Source: Flavobacterium sp.
GTDB taxonomy: Bacteria; Bacteroidota; Bacteroidia; Flavobacteriales; Flavobacteriaceae
NCBI RefSeq assembly: GCF_013823965.1
Contig: NZ_PNNA01000095.1
Span: 54,854-118,853 of the forward strand
Direction of reading: 5' to 3'
DNA length: 64,000 bases
Positions within the stretch are counted from its first letter, which is position 1, and each line of letters opens with the position of its first letter. This document shows positions 19,827 through 29,383 of the stretch, piece by piece. Position numbers and translations under genes: made by a program. The notes below the pieces were generated by a model. That model made no database searches. It saw nothing but the letters and a program-made list of their open reading frames with translations, and was not told the origin of the DNA.

Positions 19827-21521
19827 ATGGCAGACGATAAAAAAGTAATATTTTCGATGCAAAAGTTGAGTAAAACGTACTCAAGCAGCGACAAACCAGT
19901 ATTGAAGAATATTTATTTGAGTTTCTTTTACGGAGCTAAAATTGGTATTTTGGGTCTAAACGGTTCGGGAAAATCGTCACTTTTGAGGATTATTGCCGGA
20001 GTCGATAAAAATTATCAAGGTGACGTGGTTTTTCAACCGGGTTATACCGTGGGTTATTTGGAACAAGATCCACAATTGGACGATAACAAAACGGTTATTG
20101 AAATAGTTCGAGAAGGAGTTGCCGAAACAATGGCAGTTCTTGAAGAATACAATAACATAAATGATTTATTTGGTCTTCCGGAAAACTATGAGGATGCCGA
20201 TAAAATGGACAAGTTGATGGATCGTCAGGCTGCTTTGCAGGATAAAATTGATGCTCTTGGCGCTTGGGAAATTGATACCAAACTCGAAATCGCGATGGAT
20301 GCTTTGCGCACTCCAGACGGTGATACTCCAATTAAAAATTTATCTGGAGGAGAGCGTCGTCGCGTTGCTTTATGCCGTTTATTATTGCAACAACCGGACG
20401 TTTTGTTACTGGATGAGCCTACGAATCACTTGGATGCGGAAAGCGTGCTTTGGTTGGAGCAACATTTGGCACAATACGCCGGAACCGTGATAGCAGTAAC
20501 GCACGACAGATATTTCTTGGATAATGTTGCCGGCTGGATTTTGGAATTGGATAGAGGAGAAGGAATACCATGGAAAGGGAATTATTCTTCTTGGTTGGAG
20601 CAAAAATCAAATCGGATGGCATCAGAAGAAAAAGTGGCATCCAAACGCAGAAAAACTCTGGAACGAGAGTTGGACTGGGTGCGTCAAGGTGCCAAAGGTC
20701 GTCAAACGAAACAAAAAGCACGTTTGCAGAACTACGACAAATTATTGAACGAAGACCAAAAACAATTGGATGAAAACTTGGAAATCTACATTCCAAATGG
20801 ACCTCGTTTAGGAACAAATGTTATCGAAGCCAAAAATGTGGCGAAAGCTTTTGGAGAAAAATTACTTTACGATAATTTAAATTTTAATTTGCCACAAGCT
20901 GGAATTGTTGGAATTATTGGACCAAATGGTGCCGGTAAATCAACTATTTTCAAAATGATCATGGGAGAAGAAAAACCCGATGGTGGCGAATTTTTGATTG
21001 GTGACACCGTAAAAATAGCTTATGTAGATCAATCCCATTCGAATATTGATCCTAATAAATCCATTTGGGAAAACTTTGCCGATGGACAAGAAATGATAAT
21101 GATGGGAGGTCGTCAAGTGAATTCTCGCGCTTATTTAAGCCGTTTCAATTTTGGCGGAAGCGACCAAAACAAGAAAGTTTCGATGCTTTCCGGAGGTGAA
21201 CGAAACCGCTTGCATTTGGCGATGACTTTGAAAGAAGAAGGAAACGTATTGTTACTGGATGAGCCAACGAATGATTTGGATGTCAACACGCTTCGTGCCT
21301 TGGAAGAAGGTTTGGAGAATTTTGCAGGTTGCGCCGTGGTGATTTCACACGACAGATGGTTCTTGGACAGGATATGTACACATATTTTAGCGTTCGAAGG
21401 CAACTCAGAAGTGTATTATTTTGAAGGAGGTTTCTCTGATTATGAGGAAAATAAAAAGAAACGTTTGGGTGGCGACTTGACTCCAAAACGTTTGAAATAC
21501 AGAAAATTGATTAGGGGTTAA
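19827..21521 (+). CDS. ettA: energy-dependent translational throttle protein EttA (ABC-F)
   Basis: Two ABC domains, LSGGERRRVALCRLLLQQPDVLLLDEPTNHLD and P-site tether-like linker; full-length EttA architecture. Confidence 0.95.
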   Translation: MADDKKVIFSMQKLSKTYSSSDKPVLKNIYLSFFYGAKIGILGLNGSGKSSLLRIIAGVDKNYQGDVVFQPGYTVGYLEQDPQLDDNKTVIEIVREGVAETMAVLEEYNNINDLFGLPENYEDADKMDKLMDRQAALQDKIDALGAWEIDTKLEIAMDALRTPDGDTPIKNLSGGERRRVALCRLLLQQPDVLLLDEPTNHLDAESVLWLEQHLAQYAGTVIAVTHDRYFLDNVAGWILELDRGEGIPWKGNYSSWLEQKSNRMASEEKVASKRRKTLERELDWVRQGAKGRQTKQKARLQNYDKLLNEDQKQLDENLEIYIPNGPRLGTNVIEAKNVAKAFGEKLLYDNLNFNLPQAGIVGIIGPNGAGKSTIFKMIMGEEKPDGGEFLIGDTVKIAYVDQSHSNIDPNKSIWENFADGQEMIMMGGRQVNSRAYLSRFNFGGSDQNKKVSMLSGGERNRLHLAMTLKEEGNVLLLDEPTNDLDVNTLRALEEGLENFAGCAVVISHDRWFLDRICTHILAFEGNSEVYYFEGGFSDYEENKKKRLGGDLTPKRLKYRKLIRG

Positions 21522-21550
21522 AAACCTATTCCAGATTGCTGTTTAATAAT

Positions 21551-21588
21551 AAAGAGAGGATGTCTTTGCAGATTTCCTCTCTTTTTTT
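21551..21588 (+). terminator. intrinsic terminator after ettA
   Basis: AAAGAGAGGA ... TCCTCTCTTTTTTT. Confidence 0.75.
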
Positions 21589-21763
21589 GTACACTTAATT
21601 TATAATCTTTCTCGGACTTGTCATTATAATAAAGGCTCTATTAAACCATATTGCTAAACCAAAAACAACTATTAAAAATCACCGTTTCAATATTACAATA
21701 TCAAATATCCAATACCCTAAATTAAGATTGAGACAAATATATGGCTACTTTAAAACGTGGCAC

Positions 21764-21777
21764 ATGATAAATATCAT
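21764..21777. promoter_or_regulatory. FNR/CRP-like palindrome
   Basis: ATGATAAATATCAT (TGAT-N4-ATCA) in a convergent intergenic gap with no obvious promoter context. Confidence 0.3.
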
Positions 21778-21791
21778 AATAGGTGATTTTA

Positions 21792-22205
21792 TTATAAAAA
21801 TTTTGATTTTAATTCTGGTGTTGGCACCAAGCAGCTTTCTTTTTTACCATACCATTTGTAACGATTTTTGGCAATGTAATCATAAAGTTGGTTACTAATT
21901 CCCTTTGGGATTATCCGGAAAAGGGTTCCCAAATGTAAAAAACCACCAAGACTTTTTGCAATTTGCAATGCTGCTTCCGACTTGTAATAATAAGCAATTC
22001 CGGGTTCGTATAGAATTATACTGTCAATATTTGCGGGTTTAATTCCAATATGTTTTAGAATTTCTTGCCCCAATTCCGATTGCAAAGACACAAACCGAAA
22101 TACATCTTTTTTATCGTGTTGAATCACAAATTGGACTGCTGAATCACATAAATTGCATTCGCCGTCAAAGAGGATTATTTTCTTGTTTGGAGGAAAATTA
22201 AGCAT
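21792..22205 (-). CDS. thiol-disulfide oxidoreductase DCC family protein (DUF393)
   Basis: KIILFDGECNLCDSAVQFVIQHDKKDVFRFVSLQS, DxxC motif. Confidence 0.9.
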   Translation of the reverse strand: MLNFPPNKKIILFDGECNLCDSAVQFVIQHDKKDVFRFVSLQSELGQEILKHIGIKPANIDSIILYEPGIAYYYKSEAALQIAKSLGGFLHLGTLFRIIPKGISNQLYDYIAKNRYKWYGKKESCLVPTPELKSKFL

Positions 22206-22234
22206 GATTTAAAATTTGAAATGCAACATTTAAA

Positions 22235-24400
22235 TTATTTTTTAACCGATTCGACCAATTCCAATAGATCCAAACTTACTTTTGAAGTGAATATTCCATA
22301 ATTTACGGTTGCCTTGTTTTTCTCAATATGGTCAATGCTTCCCACTGATTTTCCGTCGGACATTCGTACTCTGTCGCCTACTTTTAGGACAGCTTTTGGT
22401 TTTTCGATAATGGGTTTTAGTTTTTTTTCTTTTTTAGCGACCCTGATTTCTTCGACCTTAACCTCGATTTCTTTGATTACTTCTTTTTTCTTTTCCACAA
22501 TCGCTTTGATTTCTTTGGGTGTAGCTTTCTTGCGTTTAGAATTTTCGATTTCGATTATTTTCAAAAATTCTCCAATGAGATCTTTCTTGTTTTTATTGTT
22601 GAAATAATTTTCGGCAATCGATTCAATTTTTTGTCCAATGTAAATCGTTTTCTGGTTACTGTCGTACAATTCCTGGTAGCTTTCCAGTTTTTGCTTAATT
22701 TTCACGTTGATGGTTTCCATTTTTCTGCCTTCTTCGCGCGCTTTTGTTTCTTCTTCCTTGAGTATTTGCGAAGTTTTTTCCAACTTCGAACGCTCTTTTT
22801 GAAGTGTGGCAATGGTTTTGTCAAAACGCACTTTCCCCACTTCGATTTTCTTTTTCGCTCGATTGATTAAACTGAAAGGAATTCCGTTTTTCAAAGCCAC
22901 TTCAAACGTAAAAGAGCTTCCCGCTTGACCTAAAACCAATTTATACATGGGTTCCAATGTTTTTTCGTCAAACAACATATTGGCATTTATGGCAAAAGGC
23001 AATTCGTTGGCCAAAATTTTAAGGTTCGAATAATGTGTCGTTATGATCCCGAACGCTTCACGGTGATAAAATTCTTCCAAGAAAATCTCGGCCAAAGCAC
23101 CACCTAATTCCGGATCGGAACCGGTTCCAAATTCATCAATCAAGAACATTGTTTTCTTGTTGCATTTCTTCAAGAAGTAGTTCATGTTCTTGAGTCGGTA
23201 ACTGTAGGTACTTAAATGATTTTCAATGGATTGATTGTCGCCAATGTCTGTTAAAATTCTGTCAAACAAAAAGGTTTCACTGCGTTCGTGAACGGGAATC
23301 AACATTCCGGATTGCAACATTAATTGGAGTAATCCAACGGTTTTCAGCGAAATGGTTTTTCCTCCAGCATTGGGTCCAGAAATTACGATGATTCTTTTTT
23401 CCTGATTTAATTCAAAAGTTTGAGGATGCGTTATTTCGTTTTTTTGTTTGTTGTTCAAATACAAAATAGGATGGAAGGCATCCCTGAAATACAATCTGCG
23501 ATTATCCGTAATTGTTGGTAAAATTCCATTGATTCTGTTGGCATATTTTGCTTTTGCGGCAATCACGTCAATATCGCTTAAGAAATCCTGGTATTGGATG
23601 AGCAAAGGTAAAAATGGCCGAATTTGGTTGGATAATTGTTTTAAAATTCGGGTGATTTCTTCTTTTTCCTCGTATTCTAAATTGCTCAATTCACGGGAAT
23701 ATTTCAAGGTAGTTTCGGGTTCAATATAAGCAATACTACCCGTTTTGGAACTGCCCAAAATAGAACCTTTCACTTTACGACGATACATCGCCAAAACCGC
23801 CAAAACCCTACGATTTTGAACAAAACTTTCTTTAATGTCGTCCAAATATCCAAGGGAATTGTATTGGGTTAAAGCAACTCCAAAACTTTGGTTTACTTTG
23901 CCCCGAACGAGATTCATTTCCCGTCGAATATTCAATAAATCGGGAGAAGCATTGTCCTTAATTTCTCCATATTTATCAACCACGACATCAATCAAGCTGC
24001 TGATTTCTTTGGTAATTTGAATTTCGGAAGCTTTTCTATTCAAATAAGGATAATAATCATCGAATTTCTTGAAATAATTCAGCATAAAATTCGTGGTTTC
24101 GGATATGGTTGCAATTTTTCGGAATCCGCCCACTTCCAGAAAGCTGTCTTCTATTGCCAAAAACTTGATTTCATACGTAATCGCATCAAATCCGTGATTG
24201 GGAATGGCGTTGTTATTTTGGAAAGATGAAACATATTCCGAGGTTTGCATCAAGGCATTCATCAAGGTTTCCTTGTCTCTGAAAGGCGTAATTTGTAGCG
24301 CTTTTTGCTTGCCAATATCGGTGTTGCAAATCGCCGAAATGGTTTCGAGAACGGTTGGAAATTGTAAGTCTTGAAGTGTTTTTTCTGTAATGGATATCAT
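22235..24400 (-). CDS. MutS2-like mismatch repair ATPase (no C-terminal Smr domain)
   Basis: Walker A SGPNAGGKTISLKTVGLLQLM, MLIDEFGTGSDPELGGALAE; ends after a KOW-like VGDRVRMSDGKSVGSIDHIEKNKATVNYG segment. Confidence 0.9.
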   Translation of the reverse strand: MISITEKTLQDLQFPTVLETISAICNTDIGKQKALQITPFRDKETLMNALMQTSEYVSSFQNNNAIPNHGFDAITYEIKFLAIEDSFLEVGGFRKIATISETTNFMLNYFKKFDDYYPYLNRKASEIQITKEISSLIDVVVDKYGEIKDNASPDLLNIRREMNLVRGKVNQSFGVALTQYNSLGYLDDIKESFVQNRRVLAVLAMYRRKVKGSILGSSKTGSIAYIEPETTLKYSRELSNLEYEEKEEITRILKQLSNQIRPFLPLLIQYQDFLSDIDVIAAKAKYANRINGILPTITDNRRLYFRDAFHPILYLNNKQKNEITHPQTFELNQEKRIIVISGPNAGGKTISLKTVGLLQLMLQSGMLIPVHERSETFLFDRILTDIGDNQSIENHLSTYSYRLKNMNYFLKKCNKKTMFLIDEFGTGSDPELGGALAEIFLEEFYHREAFGIITTHYSNLKILANELPFAINANMLFDEKTLEPMYKLVLGQAGSSFTFEVALKNGIPFSLINRAKKKIEVGKVRFDKTIATLQKERSKLEKTSQILKEEETKAREEGRKMETINVKIKQKLESYQELYDSNQKTIYIGQKIESIAENYFNNKNKKDLIGEFLKIIEIENSKRKKATPKEIKAIVEKKKEVIKEIEVKVEEIRVAKKEKKLKPIIEKPKAVLKVGDRVRMSDGKSVGSIDHIEKNKATVNYGIFTSKVSLDLLELVESVKK

Positions 24401-24407
24401 TTTTGTG

Positions 24408-24500
24408 TCGAAAGTCTAATGTCAAAGCTCCAAAGTTACAAAGTAATAAAGTCAAAAACCATTTTCTAGTGGCACTTTGCGAAAACTTTACGAACTTTGC
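24408..24500. repeat. intergenic degenerate repeat, family D (CAAAGTTACAAAGTAATAAAGTC with opposing ACTTTGCGAAAACTTTACGAACTTTGC)
   Basis: Period ~9 AAAGT-type units in two opposing blocks between divergent mutS2-like and ung. Confidence 0.5.
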
Positions 24501-24514
24501 TAAAAGATATATTT

Positions 24515-25195
24515 ATGCAACCCCAAATCAATCCTTCCTGGCAAACAATTTTATCCGATGAAATCCGGAGTTCTTATTACCAAGATTTGATGAAAGCTGT
24601 CGATGAAGAATATCAAAACCACATTTGTTTTCCTCCAAAAGAATTGATTTTTGCGGCTTTCGACCATTGTTCATTCGATGATTTGAAAGTGGTAATCATT
24701 GGTCAAGACCCGTATCACGGCATTAATGAAGCTAATGGTTTAAGCTTTTCGGTGAATGATAATATCCGAATTCCGCCATCGTTGCGCAATATTTTCAGGG
24801 AATTGAATGACGATTTTGGAACTGTTTTTTTGCCTACTTCTGGTAATTTGCAACATTGGGCAAAGCAAGGTGTTCTACTTTTAAATGCATCACTTTCGGT
24901 TCGAATGGACAGTCCCAACAGCCATAAACACTTGAAATGGAATACTTTTACCGATGCCGTAATCCAGAAAATTTCGGATGAAAAAGAACAGGTGGTTTTT
25001 TTGCTTTGGGGAAGTTTTGCCCAAAAGAAAGGTTCCAAAATTGACCGAACCAAGCATTTGGTTTTAGTATCGGGACATCCATCACCAATGAGTGCCAATC
25101 AAGGAAAATGGTTTGGAAACAAACATTTTAGTAAAACTAACCTATATTTGGAAGAGAAAGGAAAAATTCCCATTGAATGGAATTCCAATATGTAA
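24515..25195 (+). CDS. ung: uracil-DNA glycosylase
   Basis: VVIIGQDPYHGINEANGLSFSV, VLLLNASLSVR, GHPSPMSA; ATG at 24515 preferred to the upstream TTG at 24497. Confidence 0.96.
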   Translation: MQPQINPSWQTILSDEIRSSYYQDLMKAVDEEYQNHICFPPKELIFAAFDHCSFDDLKVVIIGQDPYHGINEANGLSFSVNDNIRIPPSLRNIFRELNDDFGTVFLPTSGNLQHWAKQGVLLLNASLSVRMDSPNSHKHLKWNTFTDAVIQKISDEKEQVVFLLWGSFAQKKGSKIDRTKHLVLVSGHPSPMSANQGKWFGNKHFSKTNLYLEEKGKIPIEWNSNM

Positions 25196-25210
25196 TTTAA
25201 AAATTCCCAA

Positions 25211-26353
25211 ATGAAAATCTACAAAAGTTTATTAATAATTGCCCTGATTTTTTTGGAGTTTGGATGTTCTGCAATGAAAAAAAATATCTTGCAGGAGACA
25301 TTGGCTTCTGCTAATCCGAAGATAAAAAAGGTGATGTCAAATCCTGAAGCATTCGAGCTTCAAATTATTTATACCCAGATTTTAAGGGACAAAAACAACA
25401 AAGTAAGTTTTAAAGATTTTACTTATCGTTTGAATGCCGAGAACTACTTTTATCCGGCAAGTACGGTCAAATTTCCTATCGCGGTTTTAGCTTTGGAAAA
25501 GTTGAACACCATTGAAAATACTTCAAAAGACACTGAATATGTCATCGAAGGAAAGCCTGAAAAACTTCGATTTTCGGAAGAAATTTCTAAAATTTTTGCG
25601 GTTAGCAGCAACGAAGCCAGTACTAATTTGTTGGAATTTATTGGGTTTGACTATTTGAATGAAAGTATGAAAGCCAAAGGACTATCGCCTTTTAGGGTTT
25701 CAAATAGAGTGAGTGCTCCAGATGCGGGAAACCCAATTACAAAACCGATTACACTTTATAAAGACGATAATACCGTTGTGATTTTGCCTGAAATTCATAA
25801 CAAACCCAGTGTTCCTTTGACGATGAATAAACTGAAAAAAGGAATTGGATACATGAAAGAGGACAACTTGGTTAATGAGCCATTTGATTTTTCGAACAAG
25901 AATTATTTCCCGCTGGAAACGCTTCAGAATACAATGAAAAGAATTGTTTTTCCGGAAGCATTCAAAGAATCGGAACGGTTTAATTTGACCGAAAAAGAAA
26001 GGGAATTTATCTTGTATTCGATGCAAAATGTTCCCAAAAATGCGGGTTATGATCCTGCTATTTATCATGATGGCTATTGCAAGTTTTTTATGTTTGGAGA
26101 CACAAAAGAAAATATTCCGGCCAATATTAAAATTTACAATAAACCGGGCGATGCTTATGGAACTTTGATTGATTGCGCTTATATTGTTGATGCAGCCAAT
26201 AAAGTTGAGTTTATGGTTTCGGCTACTCTTTTGGTCAATAATGACGGAGTTTTCAATGATGATAAATATGAATATGAAACAATAGGTTTGCCTTTTCTGG
26301 GAGAACTTGGAAGGCAACTTTACGCAAAAAACTTGCAAAGTAAATCCAAATAA
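25211..26353 (+). CDS. class A beta-lactamase-fold serine hydrolase lipoprotein
   Basis: Lipobox FGCSA; SxxK (ASTVK), SxN-like (VSSNEAS), KPG near the C-terminus. Confidence 0.8.
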   Translation: MKIYKSLLIIALIFLEFGCSAMKKNILQETLASANPKIKKVMSNPEAFELQIIYTQILRDKNNKVSFKDFTYRLNAENYFYPASTVKFPIAVLALEKLNTIENTSKDTEYVIEGKPEKLRFSEEISKIFAVSSNEASTNLLEFIGFDYLNESMKAKGLSPFRVSNRVSAPDAGNPITKPITLYKDDNTVVILPEIHNKPSVPLTMNKLKKGIGYMKEDNLVNEPFDFSNKNYFPLETLQNTMKRIVFPEAFKESERFNLTEKEREFILYSMQNVPKNAGYDPAIYHDGYCKFFMFGDTKENIPANIKIYNKPGDAYGTLIDCAYIVDAANKVEFMVSATLLVNNDGVFNDDKYEYETIGLPFLGELGRQLYAKNLQSKSK

Positions 26354-26378
26354 ATTTGGGTTAGATGTCTATGCGAAA

Positions 26379-26915
26379 CTAACCCAAATTATAATTTTCA
26401 TTTTCCAATTGATACCAATTCCACGAAACTCCATCTTCAAGATATTGTTCTGTCATTTGCATTCCAATTTTTTGAAGAATTTTATTCGAAGCGGCATTGT
26501 TTGTATGAGCTGCGGCTTCCATAGTTTTGATATTCATCGTTTCGAAAGCATATTTTAACCAAGTAAAAGTTGCTTCGCTAGCGTATCCTTTTCCCCAGAA
26601 TTTTTCGTCCAATCGATAACCGATATCGTAAAAATTAACTTTGTTGTTAACCACTTCGGTATTGTATTTTAATCCAGCCCAACCAACAAATTCATTGGTT
26701 TCTTTCAAAATCATGGCAAATCTGCCAATGCCATTGTCAATATATTGTTTTCTGACAGAGGCAATGATTTCAATAGTTTCCTCGATTTTTTGAACAGGTT
26801 TATTCCACAAGTATTGGTGAACCTTGAGATTGCTGTCCATGGCAAAAAAAGCCTCTGCATCAGAAAGTTGTAGTTCACGAAGGATGAGTCTGTCGGTTTC
26901 GAGGATTAAATTCAT
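26379..26915 (-). CDS. GNAT family N-acetyltransferase
   Basis: LILETDRLILRELQLSDAEAFFAM, GYRLDEKFWGKGYASEAT, HTNNAASNKILQKIGM. Confidence 0.93.
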   Translation of the reverse strand: MNLILETDRLILRELQLSDAEAFFAMDSNLKVHQYLWNKPVQKIEETIEIIASVRKQYIDNGIGRFAMILKETNEFVGWAGLKYNTEVVNNKVNFYDIGYRLDEKFWGKGYASEATFTWLKYAFETMNIKTMEAAAHTNNAASNKILQKIGMQMTEQYLEDGVSWNWYQLENENYNLG

Positions 26916-26918
26916 GAA

Positions 26919-27785
26919 TTATTCTGCTAATTTTCCCAAAGCATAAGCTATCAATTCATCAACAGCTTTGTATGGATCTTCGCTAAAAGTTCCGTTGGCA
27001 CGATTGGCAATGATGGCGTTTAACGATAAACAATTGTGTCCCAAAAGTTTTCCAAGTCCATAAATGGCACCTGTTTCCATTTCGAGATTGGTCATTCGAG
27101 TGCCATTGTAATTGAAACTGTCCATTTTAGAATTCAGGTTTTCGTCTTGAATGTTCAAACGCAAAACTCTTCCTTGTGGCCCATAAAAACCTCCGGCAGT
27201 TCCCGTGATTCCTTTGAAAATTCGGTCACTTTCCATTCGTTTTTCCAGTTTTTCGGAACAAGAAATTACGTAAGGACGTCCTTTTCTCAAATCCCAATTG
27301 GTGTGTTTGATAAAGGCATCTTCCATTTCAATTTCCGAGATTTCGTCAATCAAGTAGGAGCGAAGCATATTGTCCAATCCCAATCCAAATTTGCCCATCA
27401 CAAAACTATCCACGGGAATATCGGCTTGTAACGAACCTGATGTCCCAATGCGGATAATATTTAGCGAAGTAAGATTTTCTTTTGGTGCTCTGGTTTTTAA
27501 ATCGATGTTGACCAATGCGTCCAATTCGTTCATCACAATGTCAATGTTATCGGGACCAATTCCGGTTGACATTACCGTAATTCTTTTTCCTTTAAAAATC
27601 CCGGTTTGGGTTTTGAATTCTCTTTTTTGGGTCGAAAATTCGATGCTGTCAAAGAATTGCGTGATTTTTTCGACACGATTTTGATCACCCACAAAGATGA
27701 TGTCGTGTGCAATATGTTCTGGTAGTAAGTTCAAATGATACACACTCCCGTCTGGGTTGAGTATCAATTCTGATGATTGTATCAT
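26919..27785 (-). CDS. nucleoside (uridine) phosphorylase family protein
   Basis: MSTGIGPDNIDIVMNELDAL, RIGTSGSLQADIPV, NLEMETGAIYGLGKLLGH. Confidence 0.9.
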   Translation of the reverse strand: MIQSSELILNPDGSVYHLNLLPEHIAHDIIFVGDQNRVEKITQFFDSIEFSTQKREFKTQTGIFKGKRITVMSTGIGPDNIDIVMNELDALVNIDLKTRAPKENLTSLNIIRIGTSGSLQADIPVDSFVMGKFGLGLDNMLRSYLIDEISEIEMEDAFIKHTNWDLRKGRPYVISCSEKLEKRMESDRIFKGITGTAGGFYGPQGRVLRLNIQDENLNSKMDSFNYNGTRMTNLEMETGAIYGLGKLLGHNCLSLNAIIANRANGTFSEDPYKAVDELIAYALGKLAE

Positions 27786-27796
27786 TATTTATATTT

Positions 27797-27837
27797 TACC
27801 GCAAAGGCGCAAAGTTTTATCGCAAAGCGCACAAAGC
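27797..27837. repeat. intergenic degenerate repeat, family E (CCGCAAAGGCGCAAAGTTTTATCGCAAAGCGCACAAAG)
   Basis: Four CGCAAAG/GCACAAAG units just upstream of the phosphorylase start. Confidence 0.55.
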
Positions 27838-27861
27838 TCATTAGTATTATTATTTTTTAAT

Positions 27862-27890
27862 CTGAAAACTGAAAACTGAGACTGCCAACT
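27862..27890 (-). repeat. post-stop repeat family A, variant (CAGTCTCAGTTTTCAGTTTTCAG)
   Basis: Minus strand reads AGTTGGCAGTCTCAGTTTTCAGTTTTCAG directly after the SUI1-family stop. Confidence 0.5.
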
Positions 27891-27893
27891 TAT

Positions 27894-28223
27894 TTACCCT
27901 CCAACTCGTTTTACTTTAAAGCCTTTTTCTTTGAGTATTTGCATGATTTTGTCGCGATAATCTCCTTGAATGATTATGGAATCATCCTTGAAAGTTCCGC
28001 CAACGCTCAATTTGGTTTTGATTTCTTTGGCCAGAATTTTAAAATCTTCGTCCGTTCCTTCGTAGCCTTCGATTATGGTGGTGGCTTTTCCTTTTCGCTT
28101 TTCGAATTTGCAAATCATCGGTTCTTTTTGAATAAAAAGCACGTGATCTTCTTCTTGAACTTCTTCAGGTTCCGATTCGATGTGGTCGGGAAATAAATTT
28201 TTCAATTGCTCTTGTAAGTCCAT
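27894..28223 (-). CDS. translation initiation factor SUI1/YciH family protein
   Basis: KRKGKATTIIEGYEGTDEDFKILAKEIKTKLSVGGTFKDDSIIIQGDYRDKI; ATG at 28223 preferred to the track start. Confidence 0.9.
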   Translation of the reverse strand: MDLQEQLKNLFPDHIESEPEEVQEEDHVLFIQKEPMICKFEKRKGKATTIIEGYEGTDEDFKILAKEIKTKLSVGGTFKDDSIIIQGDYRDKIMQILKEKGFKVKRVGG

Positions 28224-28293
28224 ATTTAAAGTATAAAAACCTAAAAAGACATCAAGTAAACTCAATGTCTTTCTTACTTTATAAAGTTATAAA

Positions 28294-29244
28294 TTATTTT
28301 TTGATTAATCCTAAATCTACCAATCTTTCGTACAAGTAATCTCCGGCTGTAATGTCCTCGAATTTCTTAGGGTTTTCAGCATCGATGCAATTTTCCAGGC
28401 AATCCAATTTCATGTCGCTCACGGGATGCATAAAAAACGGAATGGAATAACGTGAAGTTCCCCATAATTCCCTTGGTGGATTCACCACTTGGTGGATGGT
28501 GGATTTCAATTTATTGTTGGTGTGACGCGACAACATATCGCCTACATTTATGACTAATTCGTCTGGTTGTGCAATGGCGTCAATCCATTCTCCATCGTGA
28601 TTTTGAACTTGCAATCCACGACCTTGGGCACCCATCAAAAGGGTAATCAAATTGATGTCGCCATGCGCTGCGGCACGAATCGCATTTTCAGGTTCAGAAG
28701 TTATGGGTGGATAATGAATTGGACGTAAAATAGAATTGCCTTCTTTGGCATATTCATCAAAATAAAATTCGTCCAAGCCAAGGTGTAAAGCTAAAGCTCT
28801 AAGTACATAAACTCCTGTTTTTTCTAGCATTTGGTAGGCTTCTTTCCCTACAATGTTAAAACGGGGCAATTCTTTTACTTCTACATTGTCAGGATATTCT
28901 GCAGCGTGTTTGGAGTCTTTCTCGACATATTGGCCAAAGTGCCAAAACTCTTTTAAATCCCCTTCTTTTCTGCCTTTGGCGTGTTCTTTTCCAAAAGAAA
29001 CATAGCCTCTTTGTCCTCCAATTCCGGGAATTTCATAACCGTGTTTGGTTTCTAATGGCAATGCGAAAAAGTTTCTTATTTCGCCATACAATTCTTCGAC
29101 TAATTGGTCGTCTAAAAAATGCCCTTTTAAGGCAACGAATCCAATTTCTTCAAAGGCACTTCCGATTTCATTTACAAATTTTTGTTTACGTTTCGGGTCA
29201 TCCGAAAGGAAATCACGCAAGTCAACACTAGGAATGTTTTGCAT
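28294..29244 (-). CDS. 2-oxoglutarate-Fe(II)-dependent oxygenase, isopenicillin N synthase-like
   Basis: AAHGDINLITLLMGAQGRGLQV (HxD), SRHTNNKLKSTIHQVVNP, RYSIPFF; likely start MQNIPSVDL at 29244. Confidence 0.92.
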   Translation of the reverse strand: MQNIPSVDLRDFLSDDPKRKQKFVNEIGSAFEEIGFVALKGHFLDDQLVEELYGEIRNFFALPLETKHGYEIPGIGGQRGYVSFGKEHAKGRKEGDLKEFWHFGQYVEKDSKHAAEYPDNVEVKELPRFNIVGKEAYQMLEKTGVYVLRALALHLGLDEFYFDEYAKEGNSILRPIHYPPITSEPENAIRAAAHGDINLITLLMGAQGRGLQVQNHDGEWIDAIAQPDELVINVGDMLSRHTNNKLKSTIHQVVNPPRELWGTSRYSIPFFMHPVSDMKLDCLENCIDAENPKKFEDITAGDYLYERLVDLGLIKK

Positions 29245-29383
29245 AGTATAATTTAATTTAAACTTAAAAAAGGTTGTTAAACCTCGAACCAACAAATATA
29301 AAGAATAATTTTAAATTTGGATTTTAAAAGCAAAAATATAATTTATGCCATAATAGTTTTAGAAAAGGATTTAAAGCCAAAAA

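Noticed and set aside
25700-26338. 212-aa minus-strand ORF inside the serine hydrolase gene
   Set aside because: Antisense shadow with Phe/Ile/Asn-rich composition; no family signal.
25211-26353. Antibiotic resistance beta-lactamase
   Set aside because: Fold motifs present but KTG altered and Omega-loop Glu not evident; resistance function cannot be claimed from sequence.
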